A program made the translations under genes and the position numbers. A DNA stretch of 37,563 nucleotides from Limobrevibacterium gyesilva (lineage in GTDB: Bacteria; Pseudomonadota; Alphaproteobacteria; Acetobacterales; Acetobacteraceae). Location of the stretch: assembly GCF_025989185.1 (NCBI RefSeq), contig NZ_JAPDNT010000038.1, forward strand, positions 1 to 37,563, given 5' to 3'. Within the stretch, counting starts at the first letter, position 1, and every line of letters begins with the position of its first letter. A model generated the notes under the pieces. It worked only from the letters and a program-made list of their open reading frames with translations, was not told the DNA's origin and searched no databases. Positions 14,012-21,699 of this stretch are shown piece after piece.

Positions 14012-16618
14012 TCAACTGCCGTCCGCAACCCTGAAGGGGATTCGCGCAATCTCGGGGTTCATGGCATTGCCGCCGACATAAACCGCGGTCTGCACGGTGT
14101 AGTCGCCGGGTGCGAGCCTCCCCTTGAGCCCCAGGCGAAAGCTCGCGTCGGTGGCGAGGTCGCCGGTGCCGGCCAGCGCCACACGGCCATCGGCGGCAAG
14201 GACGAGATATCGGCAGACCAGGACCGGGGGCAAGGGACTCGTGGCCAGGGCGGTTGCCAGCGGCTCGCGAACGATCTTGTAGCTGCGCTGGAACTTCATC
14301 ACTGTCTCGATGTCGACCGAGAGCTTCAGGCCCTCGTCGGCTGGCTCGATGCGCGTGATGAAGCCGCGGCGCGGGATCGGTAGAGAGTCGAACGAGCCGA
14401 CCCCCAGCGGATAGCGCAGATCGCGGAACGCCTCGACGGTGACCGCTTGGGGCGACCAGTCCTTCAGCCGGTAGGGGCCATTGGTCACCAGGAAATGGCC
14501 GTGCGCCCGGGAGAAAGCGCCAAGCGCGGCCCAGCGTGCACGCGCTTCTTCGGTCGTCACGAGACCTTCCAGACCGACCGGCCGGTAGCCGTCACGCGCG
14601 AATGCGTCAACCAGCTCGGCAAGATGCGCCCTCAAGGTTGGCGAGCGCACCAGGTCAAGCCATTCGACCCCGCGCCGCGCCGCCTCGGCGCGTGAAAAGG
14701 CTGCCCATCCCCGATGCACCGCCTCCTCCATGAGCGCGATGACCGTCCAGGGCATCGTGCTCCAGGGCGGAGCCAGGGCAGCCATCCGCTCAGGATCGTC
14801 GGTGGCCAGGTCGGCGTAGAGCTCGACGATCAGCAGTTCGCGCGTAAAGGTGACGTCGCCGAAGCTGGTGGATTTTGAGGTTGTGTCGACTCCGACGATA
14901 CGGACGCCCACGAGCCGCGCACGGGCGAAGGCAGTGACCGCATCGACCACGGGATCGTAAGGCGCCCCCTCGCCGCCATCCCGCGTGCTCCAGCGCCACG
15001 CGAAGACATAGGGGTAGAGCAGGTCGGCGGCGGTCATTCGGGTGCCGTCATGGAAGGTGGAGCCGAGGGCCCGGAAGGTCAGGGCGAGCCGCGCGGTTCG
15101 GCTTGGCCCCACGGCGTGCAACCGGCCGGTGCCCGGTTCGGGGATGAGCGCGCCGGGCGGCACGGCGACGAGCGCTGCAGCCGGGTCCAGCGTGGGACCT
15201 GAACTGGTCTCGACGATCGGCGCGGCCACGATGGACAGGCTGACGACCGTGTAGGCCACCATCAGCGCGGTCATCGGGTACTGGCTCGCCAGCGTGCGGC
15301 GCGGAGAGTCCAGCGTCGCCAGCGCCGTCCGATGGGCCAGATAGACCGCCGCGATGTGGCCCGCAACGATCGCGCCGACCGCGCAATACCAGTCGAACCG
15401 GGCGCCGACGACGGCGATATCAACCCTGTAGCCCGCGGTGCCCAGCAGGTTCCAGCCGAAGCCGAACGGATCCGACGCGAGCGGGATGACGTATTGCCCC
15501 TGGATCAGCAGGAAACTGAGATAGTGCGCGAGGTGGTAGCCGATGGCGATGGGCACGAGCGTGAATGCGAAGCGGCGCGCAAGCGTGCCGGCCGCGGGCC
15601 AGCCTCCCGCGACTTTCTGCATGACAGCGCATGCGGCAAGGTACGTGCCAAGGAACAGCAGCCAGACCGCGAGCAGGCCAAGCGTCCTGGCGATCATCCG
15701 GCTCGCCGTTTCCGAACCCGCCACTGCGCCGACAACGATGTTCTCCAGCCTGGCCCAGACGGGTGTTGCCAGTGTTCCGTCGAAAACCACCGAGGAGAGC
15801 AGGAACACCACGAACGCCGTCATTGAAGCCGAGGCCGGCTCATCATGCCGTCGCGGCGGCCCGAACGGCGCGAAGCGGGCAAACGCGCCAAAGGCAAGTG
15901 CGAACGCCTCGCCACGCGCGAGCCATACTGCGCGCCCGAACAGCGCCATGCCAGTCCAGGTAACGAGCGCATAGCCAAACGCCAGCCAAGCGATGGCGGC
16001 CGGCAGCGCCGCATAGGGGAACACCAGCTCGGTCCAGGAGAAGGCGAACAGCAGGATAAGCCCCGGCCAGACGCCGAGCCTATCGGGATAATGCACGCCC
16101 GTCGACAGTGCCCGGCCGGTCAGGCGCCGCCAGAGCAGTTCCGACCAACCGAACACTGCGGCCAGGGGATGGATCCGCGCCCAGATATTCCCGAACAGGG
16201 CGGAGACATAGACCAGGCCGACCCAGCCGATTACCCAGACCGCGGTCGGGGCAAGGTTCATCAGCGAGTTCTGGTTGCCGAACCAGCCCGCCGCCACCAC
16301 CAGCGCGTACACGGCGACCGTCAGCACCTGACCGGCCAAGGTCGCGACCGGCCACTGCTTGCCGGGCGCTGCGATACGGGGCGCATGCGGCAGCGCACCC
16401 GCAAGCGGCCGGTGCACGAACAGGGCGATGATGACGAAGGACACGACCACCGCCGCGGCAGCCCCTGTCAGATAGAGCGATAACGGAACCGGCAGGTCGT
16501 AGCGCTGGCCGAAGCCATGGGCGCTGGCAGGCACCGCGGCGCCAAGCAGGCCGGCGCCCGCTACCGCAACGAGCGCCGCCTCGCGCGGCCACGCGGGTCT
16601 ATTTCGGATAAACTTCAA
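14012..16618 (-). CDS. Polytopic membrane protein with SBP_bac_5-like C-terminal domain
   Basis: This 868-residue protein opens with a signal-like segment (REAALVAVAGAGLLGAAVPA) and HGFGQRYDLPVPL. About ten membrane helices follow, including VVVSFVIIALFV, LAPTAVWVIGWVGLVYVSAL, and a His-rich one, IGYHLAHYLSFLLIQGQY. The last 370 or so residues form a soluble domain with ALGSTFHDGTRMTAADLLYP and NGPYRLKDWSPQAVTVEAFR, patterns of peptide-binding SBP_bac_5 proteins. I start at TTG 16618: it overlaps the cupredoxin-like gene, is followed directly by the signal segment, and no ATG lies nearer than 16693, which would add an odd leader. Similar membrane parts are, as I recall, sometimes annotated as fenitrothion hydrolase subunits, unverified. 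It ends the transporter operon, so a role in uptake or processing of its substrate is inferred. Confidence 0.75.
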   Translation of the reverse strand: MKFIRNRPAWPREAALVAVAGAGLLGAAVPASAHGFGQRYDLPVPLSLYLTGAAAAVVVSFVIIALFVHRPLAGALPHAPRIAAPGKQWPVATLAGQVLTVAVYALVVAAGWFGNQNSLMNLAPTAVWVIGWVGLVYVSALFGNIWARIHPLAAVFGWSELLWRRLTGRALSTGVHYPDRLGVWPGLILLFAFSWTELVFPYAALPAAIAWLAFGYALVTWTGMALFGRAVWLARGEAFALAFGAFARFAPFGPPRRHDEPASASMTAFVVFLLSSVVFDGTLATPVWARLENIVVGAVAGSETASRMIARTLGLLAVWLLFLGTYLAACAVMQKVAGGWPAAGTLARRFAFTLVPIAIGYHLAHYLSFLLIQGQYVIPLASDPFGFGWNLLGTAGYRVDIAVVGARFDWYCAVGAIVAGHIAAVYLAHRTALATLDSPRRTLASQYPMTALMVAYTVVSLSIVAAPIVETSSGPTLDPAAALVAVPPGALIPEPGTGRLHAVGPSRTARLALTFRALGSTFHDGTRMTAADLLYPYVFAWRWSTRDGGEGAPYDPVVDAVTAFARARLVGVRIVGVDTTSKSTSFGDVTFTRELLIVELYADLATDDPERMAALAPPWSTMPWTVIALMEEAVHRGWAAFSRAEAARRGVEWLDLVRSPTLRAHLAELVDAFARDGYRPVGLEGLVTTEEARARWAALGAFSRAHGHFLVTNGPYRLKDWSPQAVTVEAFRDLRYPLGVGSFDSLPIPRRGFITRIEPADEGLKLSVDIETVMKFQRSYKIVREPLATALATSPLPPVLVCRYLVLAADGRVALAGTGDLATDASFRLGLKGRLAPGDYTVQTAVYVGGNAMNPEIARIPFRVADGS

Positions 16619-16931
16619 GCACTGCAAGCGGTGCGTCCTGATGCCCCGGGGTGCCGGGATTGTGGATCTCGATCGTGAACCTGCCCGTCGCATAGGCCGT
16701 GAAGCGGGCCTCCGCCGTTTGCCCCGGCAGCACCTGCCATTCGATATCGTAGCCGTGCAGGTGCACGGTCAGCGGCCGGTCGGCACGCCAGCGCAGCCGC
16801 ACGGCGTCACCTTCATGAACACGGATCGTCCGCATCGCCTCCGGCAGGGAACCGTGCTCGATCGCCAGCACGAAGGTCTGCTCGGACGCGGCGAGCATGA
16901 GCAAACCAACGAGTGTGGCGCGCAAGGCCAT
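16599..16931 (-). CDS. Cupredoxin-like exported small protein
   Basis: The 110-residue protein starts MALRATLVGLLMLAASEQTF (signal peptide) and then has the beta-sandwich pattern of cupredoxins: RTIRVHEGDAVRLRWRAD, VHLHGYDIEW, GQTAEARFTAYATGRFTIEI and PLAVLEVYPK. Histidines occur in HLHGYD, EIHNPG and PGHQD, but there is no Cys where type-1 copper sites need one, so a blue-copper centre is unlikely; another metal or none is possible. Its start overlaps the preceding stop by one base (TAATG), and the following gene overlaps its end. It probably sits in the periplasm beside the membrane protein. Confidence 0.75.
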   Translation of the reverse strand: MALRATLVGLLMLAASEQTFVLAIEHGSLPEAMRTIRVHEGDAVRLRWRADRPLTVHLHGYDIEWQVLPGQTAEARFTAYATGRFTIEIHNPGTPGHQDAPLAVLEVYPK

Positions 16932-17974
16932 TATCGGACGCCGATCCGGTTGACGTCGGCGAAGCGATTCAAGATCCAGCCATCGCCATAAGGCGCGGGA
17001 AACGCGGCGGGATCACCCAGGGCCGACCAGATCAGGCGACCGGCCGGGTCGTTGAAGCCGGCGATGGGATTCCAGGCCGCCTCCGACCGCGTCGCGATGC
17101 CGAGCCGGAGCCAGCCGTTCCATGGAAAGTCCTTCAGCTTCACCGTGCGCAAGAATACGGGTGAATCCAGACCCAGGAGCGAGTCAAAGCCGACGTTCTC
17201 GACGCCTGCAGAGAACTCGGTATTGAAATACTCCTTCTTTACGGTATAGCCGGCGATCATCCGGCGGCAGCCCTGGGTCAGCAGGGTCACCAAGCTGCGC
17301 TCAAGGGTGAGGCGCCTCTCCTGCCCATCATAGCCGCCCGCCTGGAGGTTCTGGACGATCTCCGACGCGCGCTCCCTGTCGTCGTTATCCAGTGCGGGGT
17401 TGAGCAGCCGCCAAGCCTGCCACCAGCCCGATTTGACCCAGGGAGGCCCGAGCCAGCCGTTCAGGCTTATCAGGTCGGAGGCGAGCAGCTCGGCGGCATC
17501 GATCTCTTCGACCGTAGCCGCGACCTCCGGCGGCGCCGCAGCGGCCTGGAGAACGCGCGTCTTGGCCGCGTCCGCCAGATCGGACTGCTGCAGGTAGTCC
17601 GCGTGGAACGGCGTCACGGGATAGGGATGCAGGACGAAGCCGTCGCGCCGCCCGGCGAGACGGCGGACCGCGGCCCGTGCGGCCGCACAGCTGTCCGCCG
17701 CCGTTGCTGGCTCGACGGTCACGACGACGAAGCTGCCGAGCGACTCAACGCCGTCTACCGTCTCGGGCACAGCGCCGATGAAGCGCGGGGAGCCGACATA
17801 GGCATGGATTTCAGCAGTGGGAAGCATACGTGCCGCGGCGGGTGGGTCGATCGTCTCGACGCGCATCTCGTGTGGGTAGAACGAGGGATAGATGGGCACC
17901 TCATGGCCGCCTCGGGCCATGGGAGAGACTGCGAGTGACGCGACCAGGATCGCGAGCGGAACCGCGCGCATCAT
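16931..17974 (-). CDS. Exported protein of unknown function
   Basis: This 347-residue protein begins MMRAVPLAILVASLAVSPMA, a signal peptide, followed by HEVPIYPSFYPHEMRVETID. I do not recognise the family. It contains Cys residues in DSCAAARA and QGCRRMIAG that could pair, a helical middle (DLADAAKTRVLQAAAAPPEV) and Trp-rich segments (LNGWLGPPWVKSGWWQAWRL; FPWNGWLRLGI). No membrane segment follows the signal. Its ATG overlaps the livF-like stop by four bases (ATGA) and its end overlaps the cupredoxin-like gene, so it is translated with them. A periplasmic partner of the transporter or of the membrane protein is the natural inference. Confidence 0.75.
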   Translation of the reverse strand: MMRAVPLAILVASLAVSPMARGGHEVPIYPSFYPHEMRVETIDPPAAARMLPTAEIHAYVGSPRFIGAVPETVDGVESLGSFVVVTVEPATAADSCAAARAAVRRLAGRRDGFVLHPYPVTPFHADYLQQSDLADAAKTRVLQAAAAPPEVAATVEEIDAAELLASDLISLNGWLGPPWVKSGWWQAWRLLNPALDNDDRERASEIVQNLQAGGYDGQERRLTLERSLVTLLTQGCRRMIAGYTVKKEYFNTEFSAGVENVGFDSLLGLDSPVFLRTVKLKDFPWNGWLRLGIATRSEAAWNPIAGFNDPAGRLIWSALGDPAAFPAPYGDGWILNRFADVNRIGVR

Positions 17975-18690
17975 CCGCGCAGCGTGCGCATGACATCCTC
18001 GTTGGCAAGCGCGTCCTGCGGCGAGCCGTGGAAGATGATCTCGCCGCGGTCCATGGCATAGAGCCGGTCCGCGACCGCCGCCGCGTTTACCAGGTTCGAT
18101 TCGGCAATGAGGATCGATATGCCCATCTGCTTGATCGTAATCACGGCATCGCGGAACCGGCCCACGACTGCCGGCGCCAGCCCCTCGAACGCCTCGTCGA
18201 GCAGCAACAGGTAGGGCGACAGCGCCATCGCCCGGGCGATTGCCACCATCTTCTTCTGGCCGCCGGACAGGTTGAGCCCGCGCCGGTTGAGGAGAGGGCG
18301 CACCTCAGGAAATACCGAGAACATCCGATCCTCGATGTTAACCTCGGCACCGTCGCCGCGGGCGCGTACCGCCTTCTCGGACAGCCAGCGGCTCATCATC
18401 AGGTTCTCGGACACGGTGAGGTCGGGGAAGATGCTGGCGCCCTCCGGGGCATAGCCGATGCCGCGCCGGGCCCGCTTGTAGGCGGGCAGCCGCGTCATGT
18501 CCTCGCCGCGGAACCTGATAGCGCCCGAGCGCACCGGTAAGAGGCCGTTGATGCTCTCCATGGTCGTGGTCTTGCCGGCGCCGTTGCGGCCCACGAGGCA
18601 CACGACCTCCTGCGCGCCCACGTTGAGCGACACGCCGTTCAGCACGTGGGCGGGGCCGCGGAAGGTGTTGACGTCCTCGATCTCGAGCAT
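17971..18690 (-). CDS. Branched-chain-type ABC transporter ATPase (LivF-like)
   Basis: The 239-residue ATPase starts MLEIEDVNTFRGPAHVLNGV. Walker A is GRNGAGKTT (34-42), the signature is NLSGGQKK, and Walker B is LLLLDEAFEGLAP, which is the LivF style. The switch region reads IAESN where LivF proteins usually have VEQN, a small oddity at the position contacting the gamma phosphate. It begins three bases after livG-like and overlaps the next gene by four. It should pair with LivG-like to power the LivH/LivM-like channel. The substrate cannot be read from the ATPase; amino acids, urea, amides and aromatic acids are all handled by relatives. Confidence 0.92.
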   Translation of the reverse strand: MLEIEDVNTFRGPAHVLNGVSLNVGAQEVVCLVGRNGAGKTTTMESINGLLPVRSGAIRFRGEDMTRLPAYKRARRGIGYAPEGASIFPDLTVSENLMMSRWLSEKAVRARGDGAEVNIEDRMFSVFPEVRPLLNRRGLNLSGGQKKMVAIARAMALSPYLLLLDEAFEGLAPAVVGRFRDAVITIKQMGISILIAESNLVNAAAVADRLYAMDRGEIIFHGSPQDALANEDVMRTLRG

Positions 18691-18693
18691 GGC

Positions 18694-19449
18694 TCAGCCC
18701 GGCACGGCGGCGCCGAGAAGCACGGTCGCCACCTCCTTGTTGACACGGATCTCCGCCGGCAGGCCATCGGCGAGGAAGGCGCCCTCGTGCATGACCACGA
18801 TCCGGTCGGAGTATTTGAACACGATGTCCATGTCGTGCTCGATCACTACCGCGGTGACAGTGCCGGCGCGTACCACGGCCGAGATGGTATCCATGATCTG
18901 CGCCTTGTCGCGGGTGCCCACGCCACTGGTCGGCTCGTCGAGGAACAGGATCTTGGGCCGGAGCGCGTAAGCCACAGCCACGTCGAGCAGCTTGCGCTCA
19001 CCCTGAGCGAGGCCGCCGGCGAGCAGTCTGCGTTTGGTATCCAGACCGAACAGGCCCAGTACGTCCATCGCCTCGGTGCGCACCTCCCGGTCACCCTCGG
19101 CGAGGGTCGCGAGATTCCGGGCCTTGCCCTCGCGCGAGAAGATCGCGAGCGACACATTGTCGAGCACGGTCAGCCTATCGAACAGGTTCACCAACTGGAA
19201 GCTGCGGGCGATCCCGGCGCGGATGCGCTGGAACACCGTGGCCTGGGTGATGTCACGACCCTCGAAAAGGACCTGGCCGGTATCGGGCCAGAGCTGGGCA
19301 CTAATCAGGTTGACGAGCGTGGTCTTGCCGGCGCCATTCGAGCCGACCAGCGAGAGGAACTCGCCCTGGTTCACGGTGAAGTTCACGCTGTTGACGGCGC
19401 GGAAGTCGCCGAAGCGCTTGGTCAGGTTCACGGTCTGGAGCAGCGCCAC
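18694..19449 (-). CDS. Branched-chain-type ABC transporter ATPase (LivG-like)
   Basis: The 251-residue ATPase starts MALLQTVNLTKRFGDFRAVN. Walker A is GSNGAGKTT (36-44); the signature region reads GGLAQGERKLLDVA, a normal LivG variant of LSGGQ; Walker B is ILFLDEPTSGVG; the switch His is in VVIEHDMDIVF. It starts one base after the livM-like stop and ends three bases before livF-like, in one operon. Confidence 0.93.
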   Translation of the reverse strand: MALLQTVNLTKRFGDFRAVNSVNFTVNQGEFLSLVGSNGAGKTTLVNLISAQLWPDTGQVLFEGRDITQATVFQRIRAGIARSFQLVNLFDRLTVLDNVSLAIFSREGKARNLATLAEGDREVRTEAMDVLGLFGLDTKRRLLAGGLAQGERKLLDVAVAYALRPKILFLDEPTSGVGTRDKAQIMDTISAVVRAGTVTAVVIEHDMDIVFKYSDRIVVMHEGAFLADGLPAEIRVNKEVATVLLGAAVPG

Positions 19450-19450
19450 G

Positions 19451-20458
19451 TTAGTCAGCCCTCTGGGGCCACAAGCGCCCGATGAGCTGCGCCAGGGCGC
19501 CCACTATGCCGGTCGGCAGCACGAGCACAAGCACAACGAGTACGACGCCGAGCAGTATTTGCCAATATTCGGTCGTCGCCACCGCGTAGGTCTTGAGGAA
19601 GGTGAAAACGATGCCGCCGACGATCGGGCCAGTGAAGTTGCGGAAACCGCCGAGCAGCGTCAGGAACACGATCTCGCCTGAGAACGGCCAATACAGGATA
19701 TCCGGCGTCGTCAAGCCGTTGAGCGGCACCCACAGAACGCCAGCGAGTCCGGTGTACACGCCCGAAATCAGGAACGCGACCCAGCGGAACCGGCGAACGC
19801 GCAGGCCGAGAAAGGCGGCGCGGGTCTCGTTGTCGCGGATCGCCTGCAACGCCTTGCCGAAAGGCGAATGCACGATCATCCACATCACCAGCACGCAGAC
19901 CACGAACAGCACCAGCACGTAATAGTAGTAATACGAGATGAAGCGCGGGAAACCGCCGCCAGTGTAGGTGAGCATCCCGCCAAGCAGCGTTGGCCGCGGC
20001 ACCCGCAGCCCATCGCTGCCACCAGTGATCCAGAACAGCTTCAACGCGAGGCTCCACAGCACCTGCGACAACGCCAGCGTAAGGATGCCGAAGAAGATGC
20101 GCGTATGGCGCACACAGATAAAACCGAACACGGCCGACACGATGGCCGACAGCGCGAGCCCGCATAGGATGTACGCCTCCATGGAGCGGACCCCGAGATC
20201 CTGCGCCATGAATGCGACCGCATAGGCGCCGGTGCCGAAATAGGCAGAGTGGCCGAACGACAGCAGGCCCGTGTAGCCGAGCAGTAGATTGAAGCCGAGG
20301 CCCGCGATGGCAATGATGAGGCCGTAGGCGAGGAGCAGGGTCTGGTACGAGTTGGCAAAGCTCGGCACCAGCGCCAATAGGACCGCGATTGGGACAGCGA
20401 TCCCCATTAGGCGGAGCTGCGGCAAGGCAGGGCGCGGCGTGCCGGTGAGCGCGATCAT
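19451..20458 (-). CDS. Branched-chain-type ABC permease (LivM-like)
   Basis: The 335-residue permease starts MIALTGTPRPALPQLRLMGI and has eight or more membrane helices. LLLGYTGLLSFGHSAYFGTG is the typical LivM motif, followed later by AIRDNETRAAFLGLRVRRFR and FLTLLGGFRNFTGPIVGG, the cytoplasmic loop that contacts the ATPases. The open frame extends to 21409 but that part is only a shadow of livH; the ATG at 20458 overlaps the livH-like stop by four bases (ATGA), the usual coupling. Confidence 0.92.
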   Translation of the reverse strand: MIALTGTPRPALPQLRLMGIAVPIAVLLALVPSFANSYQTLLLAYGLIIAIAGLGFNLLLGYTGLLSFGHSAYFGTGAYAVAFMAQDLGVRSMEAYILCGLALSAIVSAVFGFICVRHTRIFFGILTLALSQVLWSLALKLFWITGGSDGLRVPRPTLLGGMLTYTGGGFPRFISYYYYYVLVLFVVCVLVMWMIVHSPFGKALQAIRDNETRAAFLGLRVRRFRWVAFLISGVYTGLAGVLWVPLNGLTTPDILYWPFSGEIVFLTLLGGFRNFTGPIVGGIVFTFLKTYAVATTEYWQILLGVVLVVLVLVLPTGIVGALAQLIGRLWPQRAD

Positions 20459-21339
20459 GCCGTACCGAACAGGCCGGTGGGCCGGACCAGCAGAACGATG
20501 CCGGCGATCAGATAGAGCACCGCAAGCTCGACCTCGGGGAAGAACTGGATCCCGGCAGTGCGCACGAAGCTGACGATAAGCGCGCCGACCAAAGCCCCCT
20601 TGAGGCTGCCAAGGCCGCCGACCACGACCACTACGAAAGCAAGCACCAGCGCATCGACACCCATGCCAAGCACCGCCGCCTGGCTTGGCACGACGATGGC
20701 GCCGCCGAGTCCGGCCATGAAACAGCCAATCGCGAAGGCGAGGATGTAGACCCGCCCGACGTCGAGGCCGAGTGCGGACGCCATGCGGCGATCCTGGGAG
20801 GTGGCGCGCAGCATCACTCCGAAGCGGGTGCGGTACACGAACGCCCAGAGTCCGAGTGCTGCGATCCCGCCGATGCCGATAACGACGAGATTGTACGCTG
20901 GATAAAGCTGGCCGAGGATGCGCACGATCGGCAGCGCATCCACGACCGTATCGGCCGTCAGCGGCAGCCCGCCCCATACGAAGCGCATCACGTCCTCGAG
21001 GATGAGCAGCAGGCCGAAGGTGACCAGCAATTGGTATTCTTCGGCGCGTCGGTAGAGCGGCCGCAGCAGCGTCGGCTCGATCACCGCGCCCACGAGAGCC
21101 ACGGCCAGCGCCCCGATTGGCATCAGCAGGAACAGCCAGATGGCGGAAGCGCCAGAGCCACCCGCGATCGCGCGGCCGATCAGCCAGGCCGTTATGTAGG
21201 CGCCAAGCGCATACAGGCTGCCATGCGCCAGGTTGACGATGTTCATGACGCCGAAAATCAGGCTCAGCCCTGCTGCAATCAGGAACAGGACCGATGCGTA
21301 GAACAACGAGTTCAGGATCTGGATAGCCAAGATTTCCAT
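20455..21339 (-). CDS. Branched-chain-type ABC permease (LivH-like)
   Basis: The 294-residue permease starts MEILAIQILNSLFYASVLFL and carries IFGVMNIVNLAHGSLYALGA, the LivH signature, then about eight helices and the loop VVVVGGLGSLKGALVGALIV. It forms the channel with the LivM-like subunit in the inner membrane. It follows the binding-protein gene across a 360-base gap that contains a strong hairpin, which may reduce its expression relative to the binding protein. Confidence 0.92.
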   Translation of the reverse strand: MEILAIQILNSLFYASVLFLIAAGLSLIFGVMNIVNLAHGSLYALGAYITAWLIGRAIAGGSGASAIWLFLLMPIGALAVALVGAVIEPTLLRPLYRRAEEYQLLVTFGLLLILEDVMRFVWGGLPLTADTVVDALPIVRILGQLYPAYNLVVIGIGGIAALGLWAFVYRTRFGVMLRATSQDRRMASALGLDVGRVYILAFAIGCFMAGLGGAIVVPSQAAVLGMGVDALVLAFVVVVVGGLGSLKGALVGALIVSFVRTAGIQFFPEVELAVLYLIAGIVLLVRPTGLFGTA

Positions 21340-21650
21340 GCAGTCGCCAAGCGCTCACGCAGTGGTCCGTCACGCTGGGATGGCGCACCGAAAAACATAG
21401 ACAGCACAAGTATGTCCTGCCCGCGACGGTTTGCGGACATTACGTGGACACACAGGCGGCTGAGAACAAAAATTGAGGTCCCGAACTAAAAATTCATGCG
21501 CCGAACATGCGGTCCGGGACCTGGCTCGTCGTTCTCGATAGCCAGCTGCTTCCCTTCGTCCGTCGCGACATGCAGCGAAGTTCGCAACAGAACACCACAG
21601 CCTCGTCGCTGCAGACGAACAGGCTGCGGTACATGTTCCGCGAGCAGTTT
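21340..21650. other. Intergenic leader between binding protein and livH-like genes
   Basis: This 311-base stretch shows no convincing gene on either strand; short frames lack start signals and family patterns. It is lower in GC than its neighbours in places (for example ACAAAAATTGAGG near 21470). It could be the untranslated link in a single long messenger, or hold an internal minus-strand promoter for livH; no clear promoter elements stand out. Confidence 0.4.
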
Positions 21651-21694
21651 CATCGGCGCGGATGGAAGCGTTGCGCATTCCATCCGCGCCGATG
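21651..21694. terminator. 17-bp perfect hairpin after the binding-protein gene
   Basis: CATCGGCGCGGATGGAA (21651-21667) pairs perfectly with TTCCATCCGCGCCGATG (21678-21694) around a 10-base loop. It lies five bases beyond the binding-protein stop on the minus strand. No U-run follows on that strand, so strong intrinsic termination is doubtful. Partial read-through or 3' end protection is more likely; both are well known ways to make binding protein in excess over permease. Confidence 0.65.
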
Positions 21695-21699
21695 TCGCT

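Noticed and set aside
14012-16618. Naming the membrane protein a fenitrothion hydrolase subunit
   Set aside because: The resemblance is from memory of automatic annotations and covers only the membrane part; the C-terminal domain and context point elsewhere.
20459-21409. Upstream extension of the livM-like frame to 652 residues
   Set aside because: That part is Arg/His-rich shadow sequence over the livH-like gene; the normal LivM start with ATGA overlap is at 20458.
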